Source: Rhinopithecus roxellana
Lineage: Eukaryota; Chordata; Mammalia; Primates; Cercopithecidae
Assembly: GCF_007565055.1 (NCBI RefSeq)
Contig: NC_044561.1
Location: 30,707,483-30,771,482, forward strand
Direction of reading: 5' to 3'
Length of the DNA stretch: 64,000 nt
The notes beneath the pieces are model-generated. The model did not search any database and was not told the DNA's origin. It was given only the letters and a program-made list of their open reading frames with translations. Position numbers and translations under genes: made by a program. Positions 1 to 9,704 of the stretch are shown here, piece after piece; the stretch's first letter is position 1, and the number at the start of each line of letters is the position of its first letter.

Positions 1-99
1 ATTCCATATATCCAAAATATTATCATTTCCAATATGTGAGAGTTAAAATTAATATTTTTCTATGTTTTTACTGTCTTCAATTATCATATCTTTCATTTA

Positions 100-270
100 T
101 ATCATACTCAATCTGGATCAGCCACTGGCTCTTTCAAATGTTCAAAAGCCACATGAGGCTAGTGGCTACTATGTCGAAAACTATGGATCTAGATGTTCTC
201 TTGCACTGCTTTTTTCACTCTACAATTTAAATTTTTTTAAATATATAAATATTTAAATGATGTAATAATT
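100..270. repeat. Fragment of a hAT-like medium-reiterated repeat
   Basis: The segment contains the motif 'agccacatgaggctagtgg' followed by an AT-rich run, a combination I associate with a non-autonomous hAT (MER-type) element. No terminal inverted repeats or target duplication could be defined, so the family and ends are tentative. Confidence 0.35.
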
Positions 271-954
271 ACCTAACTCTCCTCTAAATTACACTCGTGT
301 CTCAGCTACATGCTTTGCATTTAAAGCAATCACATTGCCAAAGGTGTTGTCAAGAAATAATTGCAATCCAAAGGTCACTAATCCTACATACCCTCCTGGT
401 GTGGCACATAGTTATCTTTGACCCATTTGTGGACATAATTTGTCCCTGTGGTTTTAGTCATTCAGGAGGGGAGCTCAGGTGGGGGCTTGCAGATCTAAAA
501 TGAGGACAGAGCTGGTCAGAGAGGCAGATGAGTTCCCTATTTGTCAAAATTTCTGTCTTCTGGACTCTACTTCCTCCCTGCAGGTGAGTATTGACCCTTG
601 TCCTTGTCTTGAGCCAAAAGACAGAGAGGCATCCAATTATGCTGTCACTCCCCCCGGTTGGCAGTAACAGCAGCAGGCTGTAACTCTGCCCAGGGCTCTC
701 AAGCTGTAGCTAGGAGGTTTCTAGCAGTCAAAAGGCTTAGAGTAGATAGCCTCTTATTTTCTCTGGAGTCCCCAAGAGGATCATTTAGACACCAGGCATC
801 TTACTCGTATGCTATTGGTCTCTTAGCAAACCCTGGCCCAGAGTGAAATTTAAAAGTCCTTGATTCTTATTCTTTCATCCACAACATGTCTTTATGAAAC
901 ATCAAGTGAGGTCCCTTTATGCCCTGCACTTTCATCCTTTGTAAGTGAAGAGCA
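271..954. other. Unassigned sequence, no gene seen
   Basis: Open frames here are about 60 codons, overlap in several frames and resemble no protein I know. There is no CpG cluster, splice-bounded exon or recognisable repeat. Confidence 0.5.
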
Positions 955-1195
955 ATATATAATAATCACTGCTATTTATTGAATAAACACAGTGTGCCAA
1001 GATGAGTCTTGAGTACTTTATAGTTGGTTTCTCATTTGCTTCTGCCTATAAACCATGAGTTACGTATCATTATTTCCACATTACATAAGACAGGACAAAG
1101 CTACTCAAAAGTTACAATACCTGCCTGGACTCTCCCAGATAGAAAAGAGTAGAGGCAGACTTCAGACTCCATTTATCTGACTACAAATTCCAAAA
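955..1195 (-). repeat. MIR SINE
   Basis: Reads as a reverse-complement MIR: a 'tatttattgaataaacac' start, then 'gtgtgccaag', a central 'tatcattatttccacatta' segment matching the MIR core, and a diverged tail. MIRs are tRNA-derived SINEs from early mammalian evolution. Copies this diverged have lost any target duplication, so the ends are approximate. Confidence 0.65.
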
Positions 1196-2282
1196 CATGA
1201 AAGAGCATTCTCAGGTCTAGCAAGATAATAATGTGGTGCTTATTGGAGAAGAATTGGGAACCCTGGTTAGCTCCCCCAATGCGCACCCAGTGCTGACAAA
1301 CCAAAATCGTCCTTTTCAGCCTCAGGCCCCACCTTTGATGTCAACTGACCAAGTGCATCACTGCTGGACCTGAAAGCAGCCTTCCAGTCTTACCTTCCCA
1401 GTGTGAGGACACAGGAGTGCCCCCTACATTCAAGTTCTTCTTGGAAGTTTCTTAGCTGTTGACTATTAATCTGTGAGGCTAGAAGAGAGGGCAGTGGAAC
1501 TGTCAGTAACTTAAAATACATTATTCCTATCCATAATGATTCTTGAGCCTTTTTAGAATTTATTTGGTATCACCTTCTTGAGAAACTTCAGAACTACCAA
1601 AGCTGTGGCTAGGATCCTTCGATCCTACGGGGAGGTGTGCAAAGAAGTTGCGGGTTTGACCCCTTGAGTATATGAACTCTGAGACTGCCAGGGTGGAGTG
1701 AAGGGCTTTTCTACGAAGTAAATCTTCTTCAAGGAGAATGAGATTTTGCACCAACGGAAGGCCAGACTCTGCCGCTGAGCAGAGCTGCAGGCATGGCTTG
1801 GCAGGAGTGGTATCATGAAACTAGCTGCTTCTCTTATGTGCCCCTTATCTCCTGAAACAAACTCCTCTGAAGACTTTCATGCAATTGCTGTGAGAGGCTG
1901 TGAACTGCCCTGATATTTCACAAAGAGTAGTCCAGCTGCAACTGGGAGATCTGGCTATTTTTCTAGCACTGAGAAGAAATTAAGAAATACCTGGGTCCTC
2001 ATACGAACAGCCGCTGGGGAGTCACTTCCTAAAGGAAGGAGAGCTGACAGAGATGACTGCTAATTGCTGTCATTAAGAGGTTCCAGGGAGACACTGGAAG
2101 CCCCTGACATAGGACCTGGTACTGCAGAAAAGATGAGGCAGAAGGAGAACGTGCACCGCATTTCATGGGCAAACATCGCTATTGAAGAATCCAGCCTTCT
2201 CTGGGTGGGGAGAGGATCAGTCTTCATTGTCGCCTTCTCAGAGAGAGCAGAGGAACTGTTATTCTATTACCTTTATTTTCTC
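1196..2282. other. Unassigned sequence, no gene seen
   Basis: About 1.1 kb with no recognisable repeat or coding similarity. A short imperfect palindrome (taggatc/gatccta) lies near 1611-1628. Frames near 1560-1816 (minus) and 2064-2285 (plus) are short and carry no known motif. Confidence 0.5.
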
Positions 2283-2297
2283 TAAAAATTGAAAACT

Positions 2298-2590
2298 AGG
2301 CCAGGCATGGTGGCTCATGCCTGTAATCCCAGCACTCTGGGAGACCGAGGTGGGCAGATCACTTGGGGCCAGGAGTTTGAGACCAGCTGGCCAACATAGT
2401 GAAACCCTTCTCTACTGAAAACACAAGTTTTAGCCAGGCATGATAGCACTTGCCTGTAATCCCAGCTACTAGGTGGGGCTGAGGCAAAAGAATTGCTTGA
2501 GCCTGGGACGCGGAGGTTGCAGTGAGCCAAGATCACGCCACTGCACTCCAGACTGGGCAACAGAGCAAGATTCTGTCTTAAATAAATAAG
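2298..2590 (+). mobile_element. Alu SINE (AluS-like), full length
   Basis: Both monomers are present: the left arm contains 'ctgtaatcccagcactctgg' and the right arm 'actgcactccagactggg'. The tail is a short AAAT-type sequence. The insertion is framed by a perfect 13-bp target-site duplication, taaaaattgaaaa, at 2283-2295 and 2591-2603, the expected product of L1-driven retrotransposition. Divergence suggests an AluS-age copy rather than a young AluY. Confidence 0.93.
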
Positions 2591-2603
2591 TAAAAATTGA
2601 AAA

Positions 2604-3149
2604 ATTATTACCTTCAGAGGAAACTAGGGGGTGATGAACTTTAGCGGTGTGATGTTTGAGCTGAAGGTGGTTAAAGTCTTGACATGATAACTGAAGTCTT
2701 AAATCTAGTAATGGCCAAGTTAGATCCAAAGAAAAACAATGTAAATATATAATCAGAGGATTATTATTTAGTTGTTAATTTAGAAATGAAGCAGCTTGTT
2801 ATCCTCTAAATATTAACATTAGGTGTTTGTTAAATTTTCGATGTAAAGTGTACCCTTTTCATAACAATGAAAATACTTTATTGTTGGGTAGAAGTCTTCT
2901 AGAAATAGCCAATGTCTAACAAAAGTTCTCAAAAATGCCTGCCAAAGGCTTTAAGTTGTTTCTATTGTGTTTTAACTCACCGTTTTCATTGTTATTTCCC
3001 AGACAGGTCTAATGTAAACTCCTTATACAAATGCCAAGTTTGTCACACTTACGCATTGTCGTAAGAAACATTTCTTAGTTACTTGGCATGTAGCTATGAA
3101 ACTGACTCCTGAATTATCGCCGAACTGTGATGGATTGCCGGGCCTGGAA
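2604..3149. other. Unassigned sequence, no gene seen
   Basis: AT-rich sequence after the Alu with no repeat I can name and no coding signal. Confidence 0.5.
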
Positions 3150-3235
3150 GTGTGAAACCATGGGAAAGAACACAAATTTGAAGTCAGACAGGTCCAATGT
3201 GGGCAGCCCAGCTCTGCCACTTACCACTTTGCTCA
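3150..3235 (+). repeat. MIR SINE, 5' fragment
   Basis: The stretch ending 'agctctgccacttacc' matches the forward MIR ('gctctgccacttac'), preceded by a diverged 'gggaaagaacacaaatttg' that fits the MIR 5' region. The 3' half is missing. Confidence 0.5.
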
Positions 3236-3264
3236 TTTCTATTGCACTATTTCATGCCACTATT

Positions 3265-3950
3265 TTTTTCTTGCCTGGGCTACCATAGTAGCATTTGCAT
3301 TGACCTCTCTGCTTCCACGTTACTTTGATGCTCACTCATTATCTACACCTGCACTAGTGTTTTATATTTGAAACTGAAACAAAGTTACATCCATATAACT
3401 CCCTGGCTTAAACCCCTCCAATGACTTTCAATTTTACTTTGAATGATGAAATCTAAAATCCTTCCCACGGATTTGCATCATCTGTCCCCCGCCTTAGCTC
3501 TCTTACCTCCTCTTATAATAACCTCCCTCTTAGTTCTCATCCCATCAACGCAGAGCTCCTGACAGTTTCTCAAATACAACAAATTTATTCCAACCTCAGA
3601 GTCTTTAGACGTTGACTTTGTGCTGCCTAAAATACTGTGCTCTCAGTGTTTATGTCTGCCACGTCTCCATCCTCCTGCTCTTTGTGCTGAGACTTCTGTA
3701 AGCTACCTGCCTCTCTCAGGCACTCTGCATCCTATCACTCTACATCACTTTCATCACAGCATTTATCATCATCTGAAAATAAATTATTGATAAGCCATTT
3801 GATCATTGTCTAACTTTATTCACTGCAATGTAAGCCCCAGAAGAGCAAGAATTGTGTCTGTATTTTCTCCTTCTATATCATCGGTGCTTAGACAGTGTTT
3901 GGTGCTTAGGTGGGGCTGAGCAAATATTTCAGAATAGATGTGTGAATGAT
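3265..3950 (+). repeat. L2 LINE, 3' end
   Basis: Order and content follow the L2 3' region: 'aacccctccaatgactttc', later 'cacagcatttatcatcatct', then 'gtaagccccagaagagcaag' and a terminal 'gagcaaatatttcag'. It is non-coding now. It is the first of several L2 copies lying in the same direction over 3.6 kb. Confidence 0.75.
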
Positions 3951-4109
3951 TTTCAGTTCAGCAAAAATGCAGCACTGGGATCAGCCTGATTTTGTGTGTC
4001 GCTTTTTATTTCACAGTTATTCATTGTGTGTTCACAACACAGAAGGGGCATTCCAGGCATTTGAGAGACTGTGTAACTCTCACGTGATCATGTCACACAC
4101 CATTTCTCT

Positions 4110-5200
4110 GTATTTCTCTTGACTCCTCAAAATTTTCAAAATAATTGGCTACTCCATTCTTTTGGCTTCTCTGATGCTGTACGCTAATAATTTTCCACCT
4201 AAATCACTACCTGCACTTCTCAGACTCCTTCGCTGCTTCATCTTCCTCCACACAGTCTCTGGAGCTAGACTAGGGGTCTGGGGTCCTCTACTTATCTCCC
4301 GCTATATAGTCTCTCTGAGTGACTCTCCCAGCCCCATGATATTAAACACCCACCACTGGGCTGACTTTCAATCCACAACTAGCTCCAACAGTACTTGTCC
4401 CCCAGAAATCTAGACATATATTCAAGGGCCAACTTGGAATCTCTACACTGATGTTTACATATGAATCTGAAACAATATTTCCAAGATTAAGCTCTTGCTT
4501 TTCTCTCCAAATGTGTTTCCCCCCAATTCCAGTCTTCCATCCTTTACTAAACGTTCCTCAAACCACCCAGTTGCTCAAGCCAAAACTTCAGGAGCTGCTT
4601 TTGATTCTTCTAGAGAAAAAACTCTCCCATTTCATCTGTCAGAAAATGCTACTGATCGTGTCTCCAAAAATATCCCCAATCAGTTCATTTTTTCACCTTC
4701 ACCATCACCGTCAGCTCTCATCTGGGTTATTTATTTGGTTTCATAACCTTCTTACTTGTCTTGGGTTTCAAGTTTTTCCTATGTCTCTTTCCCCAGCTGA
4801 TCTATTCTCAACCCCTATCCCTAATCTTCTAAGAACATGAACTAGAACATCCCATTTATCTGCTTAAAACCCTCTTTTGGCTGCTCATTACAGACAAATA
4901 AAACTCAAATACCTTATCATGAGCTACAAGGCCCCCCTGGCTTCTGCCTACTTCACTGGCAATATACTCTACTTGGTCTAAGATGCTGGGCTCGTTTATA
5001 TGTCATTTATATGTCAAGTCATATGCTGCCTTTGGTCTAGTTATTTCCTCTGCTGGAAATCTCTTCCTCATGCTCCTTCTTGACATTCAGATCTCAGCTT
5101 AAATATCACTCTTTAAAGATGGATTTTTTGGCTGGCCATCTGAAGCTGCAGACAGACTGTGTAGTAGGTCCTGCATTTTAATTGTCTTTATAGTCTTTAG
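4110..5200 (+). repeat. L2 LINE, ORF2 end and 3' UTR
   Basis: A longer L2 copy. Recognisable blocks in order are a region like 'ctgggctgactttcaatcc', 'acccagttgctcaagccaaa', 'gagctacaaggcccccctgg' and 'cattcagatctcagcttaaa'. The 129-codon plus frame at 4451-4840 lies inside it and is a chance frame across the old UTR. It overlaps in L2 coordinates with the copies on both sides, so it is a separate insertion. Confidence 0.7.
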
Positions 5201-5860
5201 AGGTAACCAACTTTTTTTTATTTTACTACTTTAATTTGTGTCTCTTTCACTCCATAATAAAATATCTCAATGGGCTGGGAATTAGCTTTTTCACCACGCT
5301 TCCCTAGCCCTAAGGACAATGAGTGGTATATCACAGGGTTCCAATACATACTAGTTTGATAGTTTGAGACTATAAGATGACAGTCTCTGACATCAGATCT
5401 AGTGCCCAAGTTCAGGTCCTGAAAAGACCCAAAGCGCCCTCAGTAGCTCAAGCCCTGGTTTGCAAAAGTGACTTAGTTCTCCAGCTAATGATTTACTTTT
5501 TTAATTCAAAAGTCAGTTCTAAAAGTCCATTTTTAAGAGGCCTTTTTCTATGATGCAAATATCCCTGGATGAAGCATTACTAAACCATTTGCATCTTCAT
5601 ATGCATTACATCAGTTCAGCTAGCTAGTTTCTTAGAAAAATCTCAAATGAGTGACCCCTTGACTCATTAACTTTGATCAAAGAAGAGTGAAAGGAATGAT
5701 CAGAAGCGCGGGCCTTGCTGGGGAAGACAAACTAGAGTGACATCATTCCTGGGGTCCTTGAACCATCATGGTTAGGTTCCTGAGTGCAACTAAAGCAAAG
5801 AGATGAGAAAACATCATTTCCACTATTTTACATATGATATTTCCTGACTGTCACTTCTTC
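5201..5860. other. Unassigned sequence, no gene seen
   Basis: No repeat or coding region recognised. A 63-codon minus frame at 5218-5409 has no known motif. Confidence 0.45.
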
Positions 5861-5864
5861 ACTG

Positions 5865-6077
5865 TTTATAATGACTAAAAGGCTCTATATGATCTTCGTG
5901 TGTGCCTCCATTCTCTGGGAATTTTTTTCTACCACATTCCCCCACCCAAGTCCATTCCAGGCATAGTTAATTTCTTGTTATTTTTTTTTCTCATTATTTT
6001 TGGCAGGCTATTTCTTCAAGGCCTGTCTTCCCTCTACCTGGAAAGCTCATCTGCCAAGTGTTTGAAAGCTCACTCCC
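5865..6077 (+). repeat. L2 LINE, part 1 (interrupted by an LTR)
   Basis: 'aggctctatatgatctt' matches the L2 'aggccctacatgatct' block, and 'tctacctggaaagctc' matches the later L2 block. The copy breaks at 6078 where an LTR begins and resumes at 6502. The segment 5888-6024 also exists as an inverted copy at 7308-7442. Confidence 0.6.
5888..6024 (+). repeat. Inverted duplication, arm A
   Basis: This 137-bp segment recurs as its reverse complement at 7308-7442, with roughly 95% identity by eye. Differences are one clear substitution (near 5960), T-run length changes and a few changes around 5976-5993. L2 sequence continues on both sides of arm A but not around the other arm, so this is probably the source copy. 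Confidence 0.93.
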
Positions 6078-6501
6078 TGATATCATTTGGATATTTGTCC
6101 CCTCCAAATCTCACGTTGAAATTTGATCCCCAATGTTGAAGGTGGGGCTTGGTGGGAGGTGTTTTGGGTCATGGGTGCTCCCCATGAGCTATTCATCTCT
6201 CATGAATAGCTTGGTGTTATCACCAAAGCAAAGAGTACATTCTTGCTCTATTAGTTTATGAGAAAGCTGGTTATTTAAAACAAGGCAGACCCAATTACTT
6301 CTCTCTCTCTTTCCTCCTCTCTTGCCATGTGATGCAGCTCCCCTTCCACTTCTACCACAAGTGGAAGCTCCCTGAGACCCTCACCAGAAGGCATCATGCT
6401 TCTTGTACAGACTGCAGAACCATGAGCTAAATAAACTTCTTTAGTTTATAAATTACTCAGCATTAGGTATTCCTGCATAGCAACACAGATGGACTAGGCC
6501 A
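6078..6501 (+). mobile_element. MaLR solo LTR (MST/MLT1-like)
   Basis: It begins 'tgatatcatttggatattt' and carries the MaLR landmarks 'tcccctccaaatctcacg', a 'ggtgggaggtgttttgggtc' block, 'tgccatgtgatgcagctcc' and an 'ataaattactcagcattagg' end, closing near 'ggactaggcca'. There is no internal sequence or second LTR, so it is a solo LTR. It splits an L2 copy whose other half resumes at 6502. Confidence 0.75.
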
Positions 6502-6830
6502 CTCAGAACTGATTTCCTTCAGGCCTTTGCTCAGATGTCATTTCACAGTGAGGAAAACCCTGGCCATCCTATTTAAAATTACAACCCAGCCACACTGCTT
6601 CCACAGCATCACCTATTCTTTTTACTGTTCTTTTAATTTTTGCCTTAATAGTATCTCCCTCTGACATGCTAAATGTTTCATGTATATGTTTGTTTATTGT
6701 CTTGCTTCTTCCACTAGTATGTAAGCTTCAGGAAAGCAGGGATTTTAGTCTGGTTTTCTTTCATCTATTTTCCCAGTGCAGAGTGGATATTTAATACATG
6801 TTGATTCGGTGAATGCTCACTGAAGAGTTT
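6502..6830 (+). repeat. L2 LINE, part 2 (3' end)
   Basis: It resumes with 'ttcaggcctttgctcagatg', then 'tgtttgtttattgtcttgc', 'gtatgtaagcttcaggaaag' and a 'gatatttaatacatgttgat' terminus, all L2 3' UTR landmarks. It continues the copy cut by the LTR at 6078-6501. Confidence 0.7.
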
Positions 6831-7001
6831 GCTATCAACATGCTAATAGATGGAGGAAATCAGACATTCCCATGAGTCATATGCAGTTGACTGGAGGAAA
6901 AGCATACTTTGCCTATCTATTTTTCTCCAAAAAGCTGGATTGGGGAGATTAATTTATAAAAACACAGTAAGTAGAATTAGTAAATACTTCTACTACTGAA
7001 A

Positions 7002-7259
7002 CAGGTCTCAACTGGAGGCAATTTTGCCCTCAAGAGATATCTGAGTACTAAGAGATACTTGGCTTCCTAATAAACAGACTTTTAGAATTGGCTTTTAAAT
7101 TCAAAAGGTAGCTGGAGGACTGTCACTCAGTTATAGCCATATCAGAAGTCCTTCTTGGCCTAGGGTGCTGCCAAATATCCTACAATGCACAGAACAGTCC
7201 CCAACAACAAGAAGTCATCAAAACCAAAATGTCAATAGTGCTGAGGTTGAGAACCCCTG
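7002..7259 (+). mobile_element. MER5-like hAT-Charlie element
   Basis: The start 'caggtctcaactggagg' and end 'gaggttgagaacccctg' are the imperfect hAT terminal inverted repeats of the MER5 group. The inner block 'atcctacaatgcacagaaca' is diagnostic. It is longer than a typical MER5A copy (about 190 bp), so the middle (about 7040-7130) probably contains an insertion. No matching 8-bp target duplication is visible. Confidence 0.75.
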
Positions 7260-7307
7260 TACCACTATGTAAATGTTAAGACTTTTCTTTCAAGTCTTTC
7301 TTTCAAG

Positions 7308-7442
7308 AGGCCTTGAAGAAATAGCCTGCCAAAAATAATAAGAAAAAAAAAACCAAGAAATTAACTATGCCCGGAATGGACTTGGGTGGGGGAATGTGGT
7401 AGAAAAAATTCCCAGAGAATGGAGGCACACACGAAGATCATA
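7308..7442 (-). repeat. Inverted duplication, arm B
   Basis: Reverse-complement copy of 5888-6024. L2 sequence stops sharply at both ends of this arm, which identifies it as the derived copy. It lies 48 bp after the MER5-like element and 5 bp before a perfect 12-bp hairpin. The spacer between the two arms is 1,283 bp. Confidence 0.93.
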
Positions 7443-7446
7443 AGTA

Positions 7447-7477
7447 AGACTTTACTTACTTAACATAAGTAAAGTCT
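7447..7477. repeat. Perfect 12-bp hairpin
   Basis: AGACTTTACTTA at 7447-7458 and its exact reverse complement at 7466-7477 are separated by a 7-nt loop. A further direct copy of CTTTACTTACTT follows at 7482-7493. It abuts arm B of the inverted duplication. Confidence 0.85.
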
Positions 7478-7493
7478 GAACCTTTACTTACTT

Positions 7494-8094
7494 GAGAAGA
7501 AGATTCATTATGGTACAAATGTCATAGTTATTTCCTTCTAATTGTGAGGGTGTTAAAGATCATGTAAAATATTTAGCCAGTAGAGAATGAAGAAAAGTGG
7601 TTTATTTAAACTGTTCCATGAGGCTACAATTCCTTTTATATTAAAAGAATATTTTCACTACTTTTGGAATGACACAAAATAGTACTTGAAGAGTGAGAAG
7701 ATATGTTGATTTTATGCAAATCATGAAGCTTTGGGATATATGATCAGAATGAATTACATTACCAAAAGGCTTTTATCTAGACACTCTACATAGTTTATTG
7801 ATAAATTTGGTATATTTATCAGAGAAGCTTTATAACTTAAAGAAGCACTAAAATAAAAATATATCCCTATTGCAATTTCAAATGTAACTTTGAAATATAG
7901 TAATTTGACACAAGTGCCAAGATGGAAAAAAAAATTCCTCAAACTGACATAAGAAAATATTCTCCTATATCATAATGAAATAACGTAACACTTTATGTTG
8001 TGTAAAGCATTCATTAGTTGAAAAACATTTTGATAAATGTAAAGTTTCCTAAGTGACTTGCATATTTATGTGGCTGTACCTTCATTTGCTTCAG
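7494..8094. other. Unassigned AT-rich sequence
   Basis: No recognisable repeat or coding region. A minus frame at 7754-7942 has no known motif. Confidence 0.45.
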
Positions 8095-9060
8095 CTTTCA
8101 GGCCACATTTATTTACTGCCTACGATGTGACCACTATGAAGAAAATATCAGAAGTTCTCTTGAATATCTTCCAATCTAGTAAGAGAGACAAGATGTACGG
8201 AGAACGGAGGTAGGAAGTGGAACTGATAAGGGGCCAATGAAGTTTAGCTGGAGGTTGCAGAATGAAGGAAGTCTGAAGGGTACATAGATTTTAATCTGAG
8301 TTTTGGGAAATGTATAGAATTTCCACAGGTAGGGAGCCTTCCTGGTAGGAGGAACAGTGGATAGAAGTGCCCAAGTTACTGACTATTTGCACTCACATGC
8401 AAACAGTAACAGTTACTATTTGCATTTAAGTGCAATGAAAGTGAAAAAGTGTCTGTGGGAGAGAATTAACTATTTAAGTGGGTAAGATTCCTAAAGAATT
8501 TGAATGTCAAGCTGTTGGCATCAAGGTAGAAGGAAGAAAAGAAGCAACAAAGCAGCATTAAGGAAAATCCTTCAAGAACAAGTGAGATGTGAGCTAAGAC
8601 TGACGTCAGAGACAGCTGTGAATATAGTGCTGACAGTGGGAATGGAGGAGTGGGAAGAAATGTGAGAAACTGTGGAAGGAGAAATAGTCAGACTTGAAAA
8701 TTCTTCCCTAGAGGTAAGAAATCAGGGAGAAGGATCAAAGATGGCACTGATAGGTCACATCTAAGTAAGTGAACGGAATGGTAGTGTCTTTAAGAGAAAC
8801 CAGTATACGAGGAATCAGTGCAGATTTGGGGAAACATAATATGTTTGATTCTAAACAATGTGTATTGAAGACAGGACATTTCATCCAAGGGGTGATATCA
8901 AGATTCATGTTGCAATTAGAGATCACCAGTTCAGAAGAGAAGTCAGTGCTAAAGATGCTCTTGTTATAAATGTTCAAGGAGCTAAGAGAGTTGAGGCCAT
9001 GGGGTAGACTAGTAGCCCTGACTCTGGAATAGGTGCTGTCCATGAGTCTCCTCATAGCTC
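8095..9060 (-). repeat. L2 LINE, long 3' copy
   Basis: It starts with a reversed L2 end ('catttatttactgcctacg') and runs back through the L2 UTR and the end of ORF2. The block 'cagatttggggaaacataat' and the following 'aattagagatcaccag' region fit the reverse-complement L2. A small foldback (gttactg/cagtaac) lies near 8373-8410. No intact reading frame remains. Confidence 0.6.
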
Positions 9061-9089
9061 ATGAAGTTAGTTATTAGATTCTGTTCTGC

Positions 9090-9203
9090 AGAAGAGGAAC
9101 TGTGCTAGTGCCATTGATTGATGGGCGTGATCACACAGCTGGTAGAAGGCAGAACCAGGACTCAAGCTAAAGTCATTCAGACTCTGGCATTTGCACTGCA
9201 TTA
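9090..9203 (-). repeat. MIR SINE, partial
   Basis: 'gatcacacagctggtagaag' and 'cagaaccaggactcaagc' match the reverse-complement MIR segment around its 'cacacagctagtaagtgg' block. The rest of the element is absent. A 60-codon plus frame crosses it without known similarity. Confidence 0.6.
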
Positions 9204-9388
9204 TAAGACTAGAAAAGACAGCAAAGGTAAAGAACAGACTGAAAGTGAGATCCTAGAAGATGCCACCTTATGGGAAGAGGATGCTGTTCACACTTATTGA
9301 TTTCTCTCCCTTTTGTCTCTTATTGCCTTTGTAACCAATCTGTGTTGCTCAAAGATTGCTACTCTCTTGTCTCAAAAAGTCATTTCTA

Positions 9389-9690
9389 GGCTGGGGAAGG
9401 TGGCTTATGCCTGTAATCCCAGCACTTCGGGAGGCCAAGGCAGGTGGATCACTTGAGGTCAGGAGTTCAAAACCAGCCTGGCCAACGTGGTGAGCCTGTC
9501 TCTACCAAAAATACAAAAGTTGGCCAGGTGTGATGGCTCACGCCTGTAGTCCCAGCTACTTGGGAGGCTGAGGCAGGAGAATTGCTTGGACGTGGGAGGC
9601 AGAGGTTGCAGTGAGCCCAGATCTTACCACTGCACTCCAGCCTGGGCAAGAGAGAGAGACTCCATCTCAAGAAAAAAAAAAAAAAAGAAA
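9389..9690 (+). mobile_element. Alu SINE (AluS-like), full length
   Basis: Complete dimer with 'cctgtaatcccagcacttcg' in the left arm and 'actgcactccagcctggg' in the right arm, ending in an A-rich tail with two G interruptions. The direct repeat catttctag at 9381-9389 and 9696-9704 is the probable target-site duplication. Confidence 0.93.
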
Positions 9691-9704
9691 GAAACCATTT
9701 CTAG

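Noticed and set aside
4451..4840. 129-codon open frame, plus strand
   Set aside because: It lies wholly in L2 3' sequence with no coding similarity.
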